From: Paroedura picta | Taxonomy: Eukaryota; Chordata; Lepidosauria; Squamata; Gekkonidae | Length of the DNA stretch: 64,000 bases | Assembly (NCBI RefSeq): GCF_049243985.1 | Contig: NC_135369.1 | Span: 25,838,765 to 25,902,764 of the forward strand | Direction: 5' to 3' | Part shown: one piece after another, positions 52,653 through 62,076 of the stretch | How the letters are laid out: every line of letters starts with the position of its first letter | Numbering within the stretch: position 1 is the stretch's first letter | The notes under the pieces: generated by a model | Database searches by the model: none | What the model was told of the DNA's origin: nothing | The model's input: the letters and a program-made list of their open reading frames with translations, nothing else | Translations under genes and position numbers: made by a program

Positions 52653-53490
52653 GGCACTCTGTATGCGCTCAGAAGCTCCCCATTCAGCACATACAAGGTC
52701 TCTGCCTTTGTCCTCTTGCTTTGGAGTCAACAAAGGTTTTTAGAGGACTTCTGCCGCTTGGAAAGAAGGAGTCTGTTTTAGATCAGTTACTCCCAAACAA
52801 AGAGGGTGCTGAGGTCCTTGCAAAAAGAGGGAAGGATCAAATGAGGCTCCCTTTCTGGCATCATCTCCATTTCCCTCCCTCCCCACTTTGACTTCTACAT
52901 TCCTGTTTATGCTACACACCTTGAATGTTGTACTGGGACCTGTTCCTCAAGCTGTATCCACCCATCCTGCCTTTGGGATTCCGCCTAAGGCAAGGGCCAG
53001 AACACAGTCCCAGATACAAAAAGCATTTGAGAATCAAAACAAATTCTGCTTGAGATCCACTGGCATATAGTGGGATTGGGGCGGGGGGATATCCTATGGG
53101 GAAATCACATTAATAAGAACAGGGAGCAACAATAAAAACAAAACCTCTGTGGGCAGAAGAAAGGATGAGGAAATGGATGTCCAAAGCTTGAGAAACAGGC
53201 AATGCACAACACACACAGGCACCTGGCTGTCTAGCAGTCTGCTGCTCCAAAAACACGGTTTAGAACCAGGGCCTAATTCCATGTCCCCCTTTGTTTCTGT
53301 AGTGAAAGCTCTTCAGCAACAACTGAGCATGGAAAAAGGGTTTTCTTTACTCACTGGGTCAGCCATTCAGGCATCCTCTATACTTAGGGTTAGGAATCAT
53401 TGCTTGATTTCCAGGAAGCCTGACACTTCAATACCTTCCCTAAGAATCTAAAATTAAGAACCCCTCCCCCCCCCAAAAAAAAATGCATTC
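52653..53490. other. No recognised feature
   Basis: Nothing supported. Confidence 0.4.
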
Positions 53491-53494
53491 TGAA

Positions 53495-53635
53495 CTTGCG
53501 GAACTCACTACCACAAGGTTTTCACAGGGTCACTAGTTGAAACTGTTTCATAAAAGGGACTTGATGGCATTATACCCCTCTGAGGTCCTGTTGGTCCCCC
53601 AAGTCCTGCCCTTCCCTGCTTATGAGCTAGCCACC
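53495..53635. mobile_element. CR1-type fragment joined to a repeat B fragment
   Basis: 53495-53565 (GCGGAACTCACTACCACAAG) matches the CR1 3' coding end on the plus strand. 53566-53635 (GGCATTATACCCCTCTGAGG) matches repeat B on the minus strand. Confidence 0.55.
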
Positions 53636-53756
53636 CTACACACGATCTTTTATTTAGTTTTGTTGTTCTTAGCCTTGACTACAAATAGCCACGGAAGCTA
53701 GGGTTGCTAGCAGGACAGTCCCTTTCGTAGCAGCCCTGCAGAATGCTACTTACCAG

Positions 53757-53925
53757 ATAGGGTTGCCAGCTCTGGGCTGGGAAATACCTGGAGATTTGGG
53801 GGACAGAGCCAGAGAAGGGTGGAGTTTTGAGAGGGAAGGGACTTCAGTGGGGTAACATGCCACAGAAGCCACCTTCCAGGTGAACAGATCTATAATCGTG
53901 GGAGATTTCATGATTATTAGCAGGC
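53757..53925 (+). repeat. Repeat B
   Basis: TAGGGTTGCCAGCTCTGGGC, then GGAAATACCTGGAGATTTGG, then CACAGAAGCCACCTTCCAGG. The right part is lost. Confidence 0.8.
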
Positions 53926-54448
53926 AATGTTCTTTATTTTTGCTGTGAAAAGCTTCAGAGGCCTATTCGGAAACATGAATTCTCTATTAAAGGGACAGGA
54001 TTCCCCTCCGGCCCAAGCCTGTTGGCAGCTCTACAAGGCAGAGCTGGGAAGTCAAAAGGCTTAGGTTGTAGGCTGCTGCAAGCCACACACATGGCCTGTT
54101 CGTTTTGGAAGGCCATGTCCATTGCCCTTGGCAGGGTCTTGCCAAAGCCTTGGATCACCAGCCCGGTGTGGGCTGGAAGCCGGCATCCTTTTCAGTGCAA
54201 GTTTCTGCCAGATCCATCGCAAGAGCTAATCTGGCAAGATCAGAGAGATTTCCCCCGATAACATCTCCGCAACACCTAACGGAGGAGCTGCCTCACAGCT
54301 ACGCCTGGGTGCGAAGAGAGGTTGGGGCATGAGCAGACTTGTACGGAGTTTCATTGAGTAAGGACTGAGTAACAGTCCACGAAACCACTTTCCTTGCCCC
54401 CTCCCGAGGGTAAGTGAGCAGTACCAGCCAGAAAAACGCTTCTAGTTG
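53926..54448. other. No recognised feature
   Basis: Nothing supported. Confidence 0.4.
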
Positions 54449-54456
54449 CTGTAGGG

Positions 54457-54593
54457 CAGGGGTAGTTAACCTGTGGTCCTCCAGATGTCCATGGACTCCA
54501 ATTCCCATGAGCCCCCTGCCAGCAAATGCTGGCAGGGGCTCATGGGGATTGTAGTCCATGAACACCTGGAGGACCACAGGTTGACTACCCCTG
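54457..54593. mobile_element. Palindromic hAT MITE
   Basis: 137 bp, CAGGGGTAGTTAACCTGTGG to CCACAGGTTGACTACCCCTG. Target duplication CTGTAGGG / CTGTAGGT (7 of 8). Confidence 0.96.
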
Positions 54594-54615
54594 CTGTAGG
54601 TTGACTACCCGCCTG

Positions 54616-54840
54616 GGTAGTCAGCTCTGGGTTGGGGAATACCTGGAGACTTTGGGGGTGGAGCTGTGGGTAGGCGGGGTTTGGGGCAGGGAAGGACCTC
54701 AGTGGAGTCTAACGCTATGGAGTCCACCCTCCAAAGCAGCCATTTTCTCCAGGGGAGCCAATCTCTGTGACCTGGAGATGAGCTGGAAAACCAGGGGATC
54801 CTCTGTTCCCACCTGGAGGCTGGCTTCTCTAGGTTGCTGA
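54616..54840 (+). repeat. Repeat B, complete
   Basis: GGTAGTCAGCTCTGGGTTGG, then GAATACCTGGAGACTTTGGG, then GAGTCCACCCTCCAAAGCAG, then CCCACCTGGAGGCTGGCTTC. Confidence 0.85.
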
Positions 54841-55434
54841 GGGCATTAAACAATTATGTGAACAAAAGCCAGGTGTAAAGCATGAGCTCCTGTAACTATT
54901 CTTGTTCCTCCAACATCACCTCTGTTGCCTGTTTTTTTCTTACGTAACGATACAAGTATCAATTGAGCGTCAGAAGGTGCCTGGAATGCCTCTTACCTGC
55001 TGAGGCAGGTTCATCATCTGTGACTTTTCCTAGAAAAAGCTGGCATGGCCTCTGCCACACATACCTTGGTAAAAGTTAGACTTGACTGCTATAACATGCT
55101 GTGTGCGGGGCTGCCCTTGGGGGCAGTTCAGAAATGTCAACTGGGCCAGAATGGAACAGCTAAAGTCATCACAGAAACCAGAGAGAGAGAGAAAGTGAAG
55201 TCCTGTTATGCTGCTGACCTCACAGCAACCCTATGAATCCAAACCATCTTAGCATTAACAGCCATGCTCAGATCTTGCAACCTGAGGGCCGTGGCTTTCT
55301 CAGTTGAACCCATCCATCTCATGTTGAGTCTTCCTCTTTACTTGCGCCCTTCAACTTTTCCTGACATTACTGTCTTTTCCAGTGAATGTCCTTGTAATGT
55401 GCCTCAGTTTAGTCATTGTTGCTTCCAGGGATTT
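54841..55434. other. No recognised feature
   Basis: Nothing supported. Confidence 0.4.
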
Positions 55435-55443
55435 GATCTAGAG

Positions 55444-55562
55444 CAGGGGTGGTCAAACTGTGGCTCTCTGGATGTCCATGGACTACAATTCCCCAGGCTC
55501 CCAGGGGCTAGTAGGAATTGTAGTTCATGGACTTCTAGAAAGCTAAAGTTTGGCCACCCCTG
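55444..55562. mobile_element. Palindromic hAT MITE, diverged
   Basis: CAGGGGTGGTCAAACTGTGG to AAGTTTGGCCACCCCTG. Exact 8-bp target duplication ATCTAGAG at 55436-55443 and 55563-55570. Confidence 0.95.
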
Positions 55563-55570
55563 ATCTAGAG

Positions 55571-55770
55571 CCTACTGAGTTGCCATTTTGGTGGTCCACA
55601 GAATCCGTAAAACTCTCCACTTACACCACATTTCAAATGAATCAAAGAAAGATCACTTTAAACCATCGTGATGGCACCTACACTGGCTCCCAGTTTGTTT
55701 CTGGACTCAGTACAAAGTACTGGTCTTGAATGTTGAAGTCCTAAATGGCTTAGGCCTGCCTCCACCCAGA
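55571..55770 (+). mobile_element. L2-type LINE coding fragment
   Basis: CACTGGCTCCCAGTTTGTTT, then AGTACAAAGTACTGGTCTTG, decodes to a decayed LHWLPV-F--QYKVLVL, the end of L2 ORF2. A further scrap lies at 56355-56400 (VLDFKALRGLNPE). Confidence 0.65.
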
Positions 55771-55847
55771 TCAACCAACATGAGATTTGTGGTTGGCCCA
55801 GGGAGTAAGGCTAGCGACCTGGAGATCTTGTGGAATGACAGCTTATC

Positions 55848-56002
55848 TCCAGGCTGTATGGTGTAGTGGTTAAGGGTCAGAATAGGATCTGCAAAACCCA
55901 GGTTCAAAACCTCACGTGCCATGGAAGCCTACTTGGTGACACTGGGCCAGTGAGTCACTCTCAGCCTAACCTACCTGTTGTGAGGATGAAATGGAGGACA
56001 GG
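55848..56002 (+). mobile_element. tRNA-derived SINE (MIR-like)
   Basis: GCTGTATGGTGTAGTGGTTA (A-box region), CCCAGGTTCAAAACCTCACG (B-box region), then GGTGACACTGGGCCAGTGAG and CCTAACCTACCTG. Confidence 0.8.
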
Positions 56003-56284
56003 AGAAGAAGAAGAAAATTGATTGTTATATGCCGCTTTTATCTACCCAAAGGAGGCTCAACGTGGCTTATAATCTCCTTCCCTTTCCTCTCCCTACAACA
56101 GACACCCTGTGAGGTGGGTGAGGCTGAGAGAGCCCTGGTATTACTGCTCGGTCAGAACAGCTTTATCAGTGCTGTGACTAGCCCAAGGTCACCCACCTGG
56201 TTGCATATGGAGGAGGAGCAGGAATCAAAACCAGCTAGCCAGATTAGAAGTCTGCTCCCCTAACCACTACACCAAGCTGGCTCT
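56003..56284 (-). mobile_element. tRNA-derived SINE-A, full length
   Basis: Complete minus-strand copy with the tail at 56003-56020 and the head at 56250-56284. Confidence 0.92.
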
Positions 56285-56402
56285 CTTGCCAGCCACTTGT
56301 GTCCTCATTGGGAATGAAAAGTGGGATATGAATAAAGTAAGTAAATAACTAAAGCTGATGGTTTTGGATTTTAAAGCCCTCCGTGGTCTGAACCCTGAGC
56401 CA
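56285..56402 (+). mobile_element. L2-type LINE 3' end and coding scrap
   Basis: CAGCCACTTGTGTCCTCATT, then GGGAATGAAAAGTGGGATAT resembles the L2 3' terminus. It is followed by GTTTTGGATTTTAAAGCCCT. The 55571-55770 fragment may be the same element, split by two SINEs. Confidence 0.5.
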
Positions 56403-57268
56403 AAAATGGCCCCGTGAACATCTAATTAGATCTCTTAAAAGTTAAGCAAAAAGCATAGCCATCGAGCCAATCCTCCAATCCCCTGACCGAAGCTGCATTT
56501 GGCCTCTGAATTTCACCTCTTGTAAACTGAGCATGAATTTAAATGCATTTGCTTATAGTCAAGGCTGCTTTATCCATGTAGTATGTGCTTCAGGCTGCAC
56601 ACTTCCAGGGTCCTGGGTGGTGTCTTTTCCTCCCCCATGGATCAGGGCCATAGCCTCTCTCCTCCCCCCCTTCTCCTGTTTTAAGGACACTGTATGGGGC
56701 CTCTCCACCTCCAATCTGGCCACAATTGTACTCTGCTAGGGTCCTGCAAATCCTTAAACTGGCTCTGGTGCTATGGCCCTGCAAATCCCTAAACCACTTC
56801 TGCTCATGGTAACCCACATTGTGGGAGGGTAGGCAGCATGGTGTAGCCCCTGATCTGGTCGGATCTCATGTGCAAGGTCAGCACTTGACATGGAACCCTC
56901 CAAGCAAAGCTCTGCAGAGGAAGGGGTTGGCAAAACACCTCTGCTGAAGGAACCACCAGCCCTGGAAGCCCTTGCTGGCATTGCTGTAAGTGGTCTGTGC
57001 CTTGATGACGCTGGGCCCATAACCTGCCTGGCAGCTTTAAAATCTGCCCAATAGAACCTTTGGGAGCCCTGTCTTCTGGTGAGGGAAGACCCATCCAAAG
57101 CAGGGACTTTCCTGTGGAAGGTCGGGAGCTATGGTGCTTTCTCTCGGTACTCTTCTCTCTCTCTTTTGGGGACAGCGGACAAGATCTCACAGTGCCACCT
57201 GAGAGAGTGACATCTTGGCAAACCCACTGGCTTCAGTGCACATAGAAGCATAGAACTGTGCTTGTGGG
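56403..57268. other. No recognised gene
   Basis: Unique-looking. No conserved exon found on either strand. Confidence 0.4.
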
Positions 57269-57487
57269 GTGGCAGCTTTTCATTACATTCCACGAGATGC
57301 ATGAGGATACACTCGGGAACAGAGAGGGCTTCTATAATGTGTGTATATGCATATGACAGGTTTTTAATAGGAGCATTCTTTGGATGTTGATAATGAAAAT
57401 TTGATATATGAATTTTTTTTGTAGGGTGGCATTTTGAAGAATAAATATTTTAATTGGAGGCCTCCAAGAGATATTTTAATATATAAA

Positions 57488-57745
57488 AGCCAGCTCGGCG
57501 TAGTGGTTAGGAGTGCGGACTTCTAATCTGGCATGCCGGGTTCGATTCTGCGCTCCCCCACATGCAGCCAGCTGGGTGACCTTGGGCTCGCCACGGCACT
57601 GATAAAGCTGCTCTGACCGAGCAGTGATATCAGGGCTCTCTCAGCCTCACCCACCTCACAGGGTGTCTGTTGTGGGGAGAGGAAAGGGAAGGCAAATGAA
57701 AGCCACTTTGAGACTCTTTAGGGTAGAGAAAAGCGGCATGTATCT
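57488..57745 (+). mobile_element. tRNA-derived SINE-A inside the inverted-repeat element
   Basis: Complete from AGCTCGGCGTAGTGGTTAGG to AAAAGCGGCATGTA. It stops just short of the usual TTC tail. Among the least diverged SINE-A copies. Confidence 0.92.
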
Positions 57746-57807
57746 TCCTCTTCATAAAAAATCCATATATAAAGTTTATTCATTATCAAAATCCAAAGGA
57801 TGCTCCT

Positions 57808-58635
57808 AGATCTGAACACAATGGAAAAATGGGCAAATGAGAACAAGATGCAATTTAATAAAGATAAGTGTAAAGTTCTGCATCTGGGTCAGAAAAATGA
57901 AAAGCATGCCTACTGGATGGGGGATACGCTTCTAGGTAGCACTGTGTGTGAACAAGACCTTGGGGTACTTGTGGATTGTAAACTAAACATGAGCAGGCAG
58001 TGTGATGCAGCGGTAAAAAAGGCAAATGCCATTTTGGGCTGTATCAACAGAGGCATCACATCAAAATCACAAGATGTCATAGTCCCATTGTATACGGCAC
58101 TGGTCAGACCACACCTGGAGTACTGTGTGCAGTTCTGGAGGCCTCACTTCAAGAAGGACATCAATAAAATTGAAAGGGTACAGAGGAGAGCGACGAAGAT
58201 AATCTGGGGCCAAGGGACCAAGCCCTATGAAGATAGGTTGAGGGACTTGGGAATGTTCACCCTGGAGAAAAGGAGGTTGAGAGGGGACATGATAGCCCTC
58301 TTTAAGTATTTGAAAGGTTGTCACTTGGAGGAGGGCAGGATGCTGTTTCTGCTGGCTGCAGAGGAGAGGACACGCAGTAATGGGTTTAAACTTCAAGTAC
58401 AACGATATAGGCTAGATATCAGGAAAAAGTTTTTCACAGTCAGAGTAGTTCAGCAGTGGAATAGGCTGCCTAAGGAGGTGGTGAGCGCCCCCTCACTGGA
58501 AGTCTTCAAGCAAAGGTTGGATAAACATTTTTCTTGGATGCTTTAGGATGCTTAGGGCTAATCCTGCGTTGAGCAGGGGGTTGGACTAGATGGCCTGTAT
58601 GGCCCCTTCCAACTATATGATTCTATGATTCTATG
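57808..58635 (+). mobile_element. CR1 LINE, 5'-truncated, intact C-terminal frame
   Basis: The frame 57800-58543 is open to the natural ORF2 stop and decodes to EKWANENKMQFNKDKCKVLH, LEYCVQFWRPHFKKD, RLRGDMIALFKYLKG, and VVQQWNRLPKEVV near the end. The 3' terminus is complete: GGTTGGACTAGATGGCC and ATTCTATG repeats. It starts after the RT core, so it was dead on arrival. Almost the same as 6373-7196. Confidence 0.95.
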
Positions 58636-58736
58636 ATTAAAAACCTTTTGTGTGCATATACACATCTTATAGAAGCTCTCTGTGTGCCTGAGTGTATCCT
58701 CATGCGTCTCACTGAATGTCGTTAAAAAGTGACCGG

Positions 58737-58752
58737 GGGGGGGGGGGGGGGC
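58737..58752 (+). repeat. Poly-G run
   Basis: About 16 G residues next to the inverted-repeat element's end and the AP5B1 CpG island. A likely sequencing trouble spot. Confidence 0.9.
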
Positions 58753-58789
58753 GGGGATGTTTAAATCCCGTCCGCCGTAATGCAGCCAG

Positions 58790-59690
58790 GTTTTCAGTTC
58801 AATGGGCGCTGTTTCAGCCGTAGCGGTTAGACGGTTTTACAACATCCTCGTTCAGCAGAATAGGCTGGGCCATAAATGCAAAAGAACGCCTTTTCCCTGC
58901 AAAGCAACAGTGCCTGAGCATGTGCAGGGTGTCTCCCTTCTTCCCAACGCATTTGGGACGGGGGAAGAGGCGTCGCAGGCGGTGGGTTGGAGGACGCGGG
59001 TAGGGAGGACGGGCTCCTTGGGCCGCTGCTCGGTGTCCCTCTAGTGGCGGCCGCGGGAACCGTCGCGAAAGGAAGCAGGAAGCGGCGCTTTGTCAGGCAG
59101 GGGCGGACATCAGCTGAGCGGCCGCCGAAGGAGGTCGCGGACGGAGCCGGAGGCGACTGGGCGGGCAGGGAGGTACGTGGAGTACCTTGCATTTCCACCA
59201 AGTGTTTGGGGGGGGGGTCATGCCCATTATGCCCCCCCTCCCCGGGCGCCATGCACACGAATCCAGGCCCAACAGAACTCCACCTCTTCGCACCCCCCCA
59301 AGTGCCTTAGTAGGGTTCTCACGTGTTGGGTTGACCCGAGTTCTTCCCCCACCCCGGCCAACACCCACTTTTCCAGAGCGTGACGGCGCATAAGTCGGGT
59401 GGCGCGTGGCAATCCTGCCGGCACTTCTATGCGACCTCTGGGAACCTCCCCCGCCGCGTTGCTGGTGCCAGGAGGGCGTGCGAGTGGCCGTCGCGGTTGG
59501 GCAAACGGCGAGCCCCAATTTTTCAAGCCGTGAAGGAGTTCAGCGTGAGGTGCAAGCAGTTCTGGGCCTGGTCGTTATCGGGTGGGGCTGGAGCGCAATC
59601 AAGGCGAGGCCCCGGCGATAACGCCGCCTCCCTCCGCCTCTTGCTCAAAGGCCTCCAGTCCTGTTAGGGCCGAGGCGCTTGCCTTTGTTT
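58790..59690. promoter_or_regulatory. CpG island, likely AP5B1 promoter
   Basis: About 900 bp rich in GC and CpG (for example GGCGGCCGCGGGAACCGTCG at about 59046). It lies upstream of AP5B1 in the right orientation and is the only such island between OVOL1's island and AP5B1. No TATA box is seen, as expected of a housekeeping promoter. Confidence 0.7.
59040..59172 (+). other. AP5B1: Putative AP5B1 5' non-coding exon
   Basis: The CpG-island sequence ends in a strong donor, GGCAGGGAG|GTACGTGG (exon end 59172). The first coding exon at 61908 has an acceptor 16 bp before the ATG, so an upstream non-coding exon must exist. This is the best candidate. The start given is arbitrary. Confidence 0.5.
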
Positions 59691-59694
59691 TGCA

Positions 59695-59830
59695 CCGGGG
59701 TAGTCAACCTGTGGCCCTCCAGATGTCCATGGACTACAATTCCCAGGAGCCCCTGCCAGCAAATGCTGGCAGGGGCTCCTGGGAATTGTAGTCCATGGAC
59801 ATCTGGAGGGCCGCAGTTTGACTACCCCTG
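59695..59830. mobile_element. Palindromic hAT MITE
   Basis: 136 bp, CCGGGGTAGTCAACCTGTGG to GCAGTTTGACTACCCCTG, with nearly perfect inner arms. The flanks (TGTTTTGC and GCTTTTGC) are compatible with a decayed 8-bp duplication. Confidence 0.93.
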
Positions 59831-60261
59831 GCTTTTGCAACTGCGATCTCACTTTGCGATTCAGTCCTGATCCCGCGCCTGGGCTGTGACTCATCATGGA
59901 AGCCGATTTCCAGTCCAAATCTTAGTGGGCGCAAGGTCCGGCCGCTTTCATGGCAGCAGCCTGTCTTTGAAACACCTATACCTCGGGGGTAGGGGGCGGG
60001 GGGGGGGCACAAATCAGCTCACAACAATCAAAAAGTCTGGAAAATATTCTAAAGCCAAGAAAATTAAAATCCCCACAGTGGTTGACGCTGGCAGCTGCAG
60101 GGGAGGTCAAATTCAAGGTACCCACATAGTAAGGAATCCTCAGAATTCTTATTCCATCTTAACCTCCTCTTCTAAAATGGATTGTTTTTGCTGATTTAAG
60201 GCAACCCATGTGATTCTCCAGGCAAGAGAAGTTCAGAGATGGTTGCCTGCAGGTAGCAACC

Positions 60262-60348
60262 CTAATATTGCTTGGTGGTCTCCTGTCCGAATACCAACCA
60301 GGGTGTTCCCTGTTTAGCTTGTGAGATCTTACGAGACCCGGCTCCCCC
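60262..60348 (-). mobile_element. 5S rRNA-derived SINE fragment
   Basis: GGTGGTCTCCTGTCCGAATA, then CCAACCAGGGTGTTCCCTGT, then TTAGCTTGTGAGATCTTACG, matches the complement of 5S rRNA (TGGGAGACC, GGTTAGTA, AAGCTAAGCAGGG). It lies in the probable AP5B1 intron 1. Confidence 0.75.
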
Positions 60349-60722
60349 ACTCTCCTGCTGACCTACAAACCAATTTTATCTTGCAAAAGGACTCCTGAGG
60401 GTGGCTTGCAGTGTGCACATGCTGGATTATATAGGTGCTGTAGGCAGGTAAGACTGTTAAAGTGGCATGGAGTGCCTACTCTGATCTGGAGGACTGGGGC
60501 ATGATATGTGGGTGCTGCCCTACATCCCTGTTTCGGTGGATCCACAACAGACTGGATTGGTTAAACCAATGGCTGGATTCAGAATGGGCTGAAAGCCTAA
60601 TGCAGACAAGACAAAAGTGGTCAGAAGTCACGTGATCCTGGAAGCAGCGCACAGTCTGTATCTCGTGGGTCTCCTTGTACTGGACAGGTTGACGGAATAG
60701 AAACGTCGATTCCTCTAATAGT
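60346..60722. other. No recognised feature
   Basis: Nothing supported. Confidence 0.4.
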
Positions 60723-60723
60723 C

Positions 60724-60945
60724 AAAACCGAAATAAGGAATTCCACAGGCTGTGTATATATGTTACCTCAAATAAATGAATTTCAAAACCCAAATCATAC
60801 CCACGACCCCGTTCTGCTTGACCAAGTTATTTATCACGTATTTGCCTAAGAAGTTTATGATTATGAAATAAACATTTGGATTTTGGAACTGTTTTATTTG
60901 AGGTAACATATACACACAGCCTGTGGAATTCCTTATTTCGGTTTT
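60724..60945. mobile_element. Short element with 52-bp terminal inverted repeats
   Basis: The left arm 60724-60775 (AAAACCGAAATAAGGAATTC start) and right arm 60894-60945 are inverted copies with one mismatch. The 118-bp AT-rich middle has no coding. Immediate flanks both read GTC. The words TGTACTGGACAGGT (60675-60688) and TGTCCTGGACAGGT (60945-60958) also repeat. Family unknown. Confidence 0.85.
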
Positions 60946-60977
60946 GTCCTGGACAGGTAGCAGCTGTTATGGATGTG

Positions 60978-61100
60978 GACATTCTGCATGACTTGCCAAC
61001 CTTGTAAGGTAGGTTAGGTGGAGAGATTGTGACAGGCCTAAGGTCATCCAGAGATATTCTGTGGCAAAGTGAGGGTCTGCACCTGATTGTCCTGGGTCCT
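60978..61100 (-). mobile_element. MIR-like SINE fragment
   Basis: On the minus strand: GATGACCTTAGGCCTGTCAC, then ACCTAACCTACCTTACAAGG. Confidence 0.65.
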
Positions 61101-61117
61101 GGTCTGAGAGTCTAACC

Positions 61118-61263
61118 CAGGGGTAGTCAAACTGCAACCCTCCAGATGTCCATGGACTACAATTCCCATGAGCCCCTGCCAGCATTTGCCAGCATTTGCT
61201 AGCAGGGGTTCATGGGAATTGTAGTCCATGGACATCTGGAGGGCTGCAGTTTGACTACCCCTG
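61118..61263. mobile_element. Palindromic hAT MITE
   Basis: 146 bp, CAGGGGTAGTCAAACTGCAA to GCAGTTTGACTACCCCTG. Exact 8-bp target duplication GTCTAACC at 61110-61117 and 61264-61271. The loop has a small local duplication (CCAGCATTTG twice). Confidence 0.97.
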
Positions 61264-61456
61264 GTCTAACCATTGCATAACATTGACCTGCAAGACAACA
61301 ATGCCTCCCTCGTTGGAGTGGTTCCACAGTCCCCCAAAACCTACCGGGAAGCCCCAAATTATACCCTGCTATCTACTTAGGGCTTCCAAAACAGGGTAAA
61401 ATCGAAATGGGGGTAGGGGTGGCAAATGCCATCATGTTGCAGCCCACCATGTAGGG

Positions 61457-61767
61457 CAGGGGTCCCTAATGCAGTGCCTGTGGATGCCAGCATGTTTCCT
61501 GGTGCCCCCCAAGTGTTTTCCGGAAGCAGGCAGGGCTGGGTGGGGCTTTTGCCCAGCAAGACTTCTGACTGGCCACTGGAAATTTGATGGGCAGTGCAGA
61601 TTTTTGAAAAACCTTGCACACAGATCTTCACTGAGTGACTGAAGGTGAACCACAGTGGACATTTTGTAATTGGCTCCACGTCCCAAAGCGGCCATTTTGT
61701 GGGTATGCCAACTACGCTATCAGAGTTCCAAAGATGCCCAGAGGCTCAAAAGTATTGGGGATCCCTG
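61457..61767. mobile_element. hAT-like MITE just upstream of the AP5B1 start
   Basis: The ends CAGGGGTCCCTAAT and ATTGGGGATCCCTG are inverted copies (two mismatches). Body about 311 bp, no coding. It lies 140 bp before the first coding exon of AP5B1. Confidence 0.8.
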
Positions 61768-61907
61768 CCATAGGGTTTTCGGGGCACGAGAGAGTCAGGT
61801 ATAAAAAGAGCCATCCCAGGATAGCTACAAAGCATGTTGGGGGTGAGGGCGTAGGATCCAACATTGGCCATTGTCTTCAGTATCCTGTTTCCACTTCTGT
61901 TTTGCAG

Positions 61908-62076
61908 TCCTCCTGTCTTCGTCATGAGCCCAAGGAATACAGAGGGCTGGACCAGTGCGATCGCCTCCTTCCGTTCATGCCCGACAGCCTTCCTCTCTGC
62001 CTATGGAGCTGGCGACACCTTCCTTGCTGAACTATTGCAGGATCTGCACAATGAAAAGCTGGCAGAGCAGATCAAG
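61908..62076 (+). CDS. AP5B1: AP5B1 first coding exon
   Basis: The acceptor CACTTCTGTTTTGCAG ends at 61907 and the ATG is at 61924 (the preceding 16 bp is 5' UTR). The donor is ATCAAG|GTATGG at 62076/62077, phase 0. The peptide starts MSPRNTEGWTSAIASFRSCP. Confidence 0.93.

Larger units (their letters stand above)
57271..58734. mobile_element. DNA transposon remnant with about 150-bp inverted ends, carrying SINE and CR1 insertions
   Basis: The left arm 57271-57425 (for example GATGCATGAGGATACACTCG, AGGAGCATTCTTTGGATGTT) is the inverted copy of the right arm. The right arm is present as 57753-57807 plus 58636-58734 (AGTGTATCCTCATGCGTCTC). The loop holds a SINE-A and the right arm holds a CR1. 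The original element would be under 450 bp. Superfamily not determined; no TA or 8-bp duplication is clear. Confidence 0.88.
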
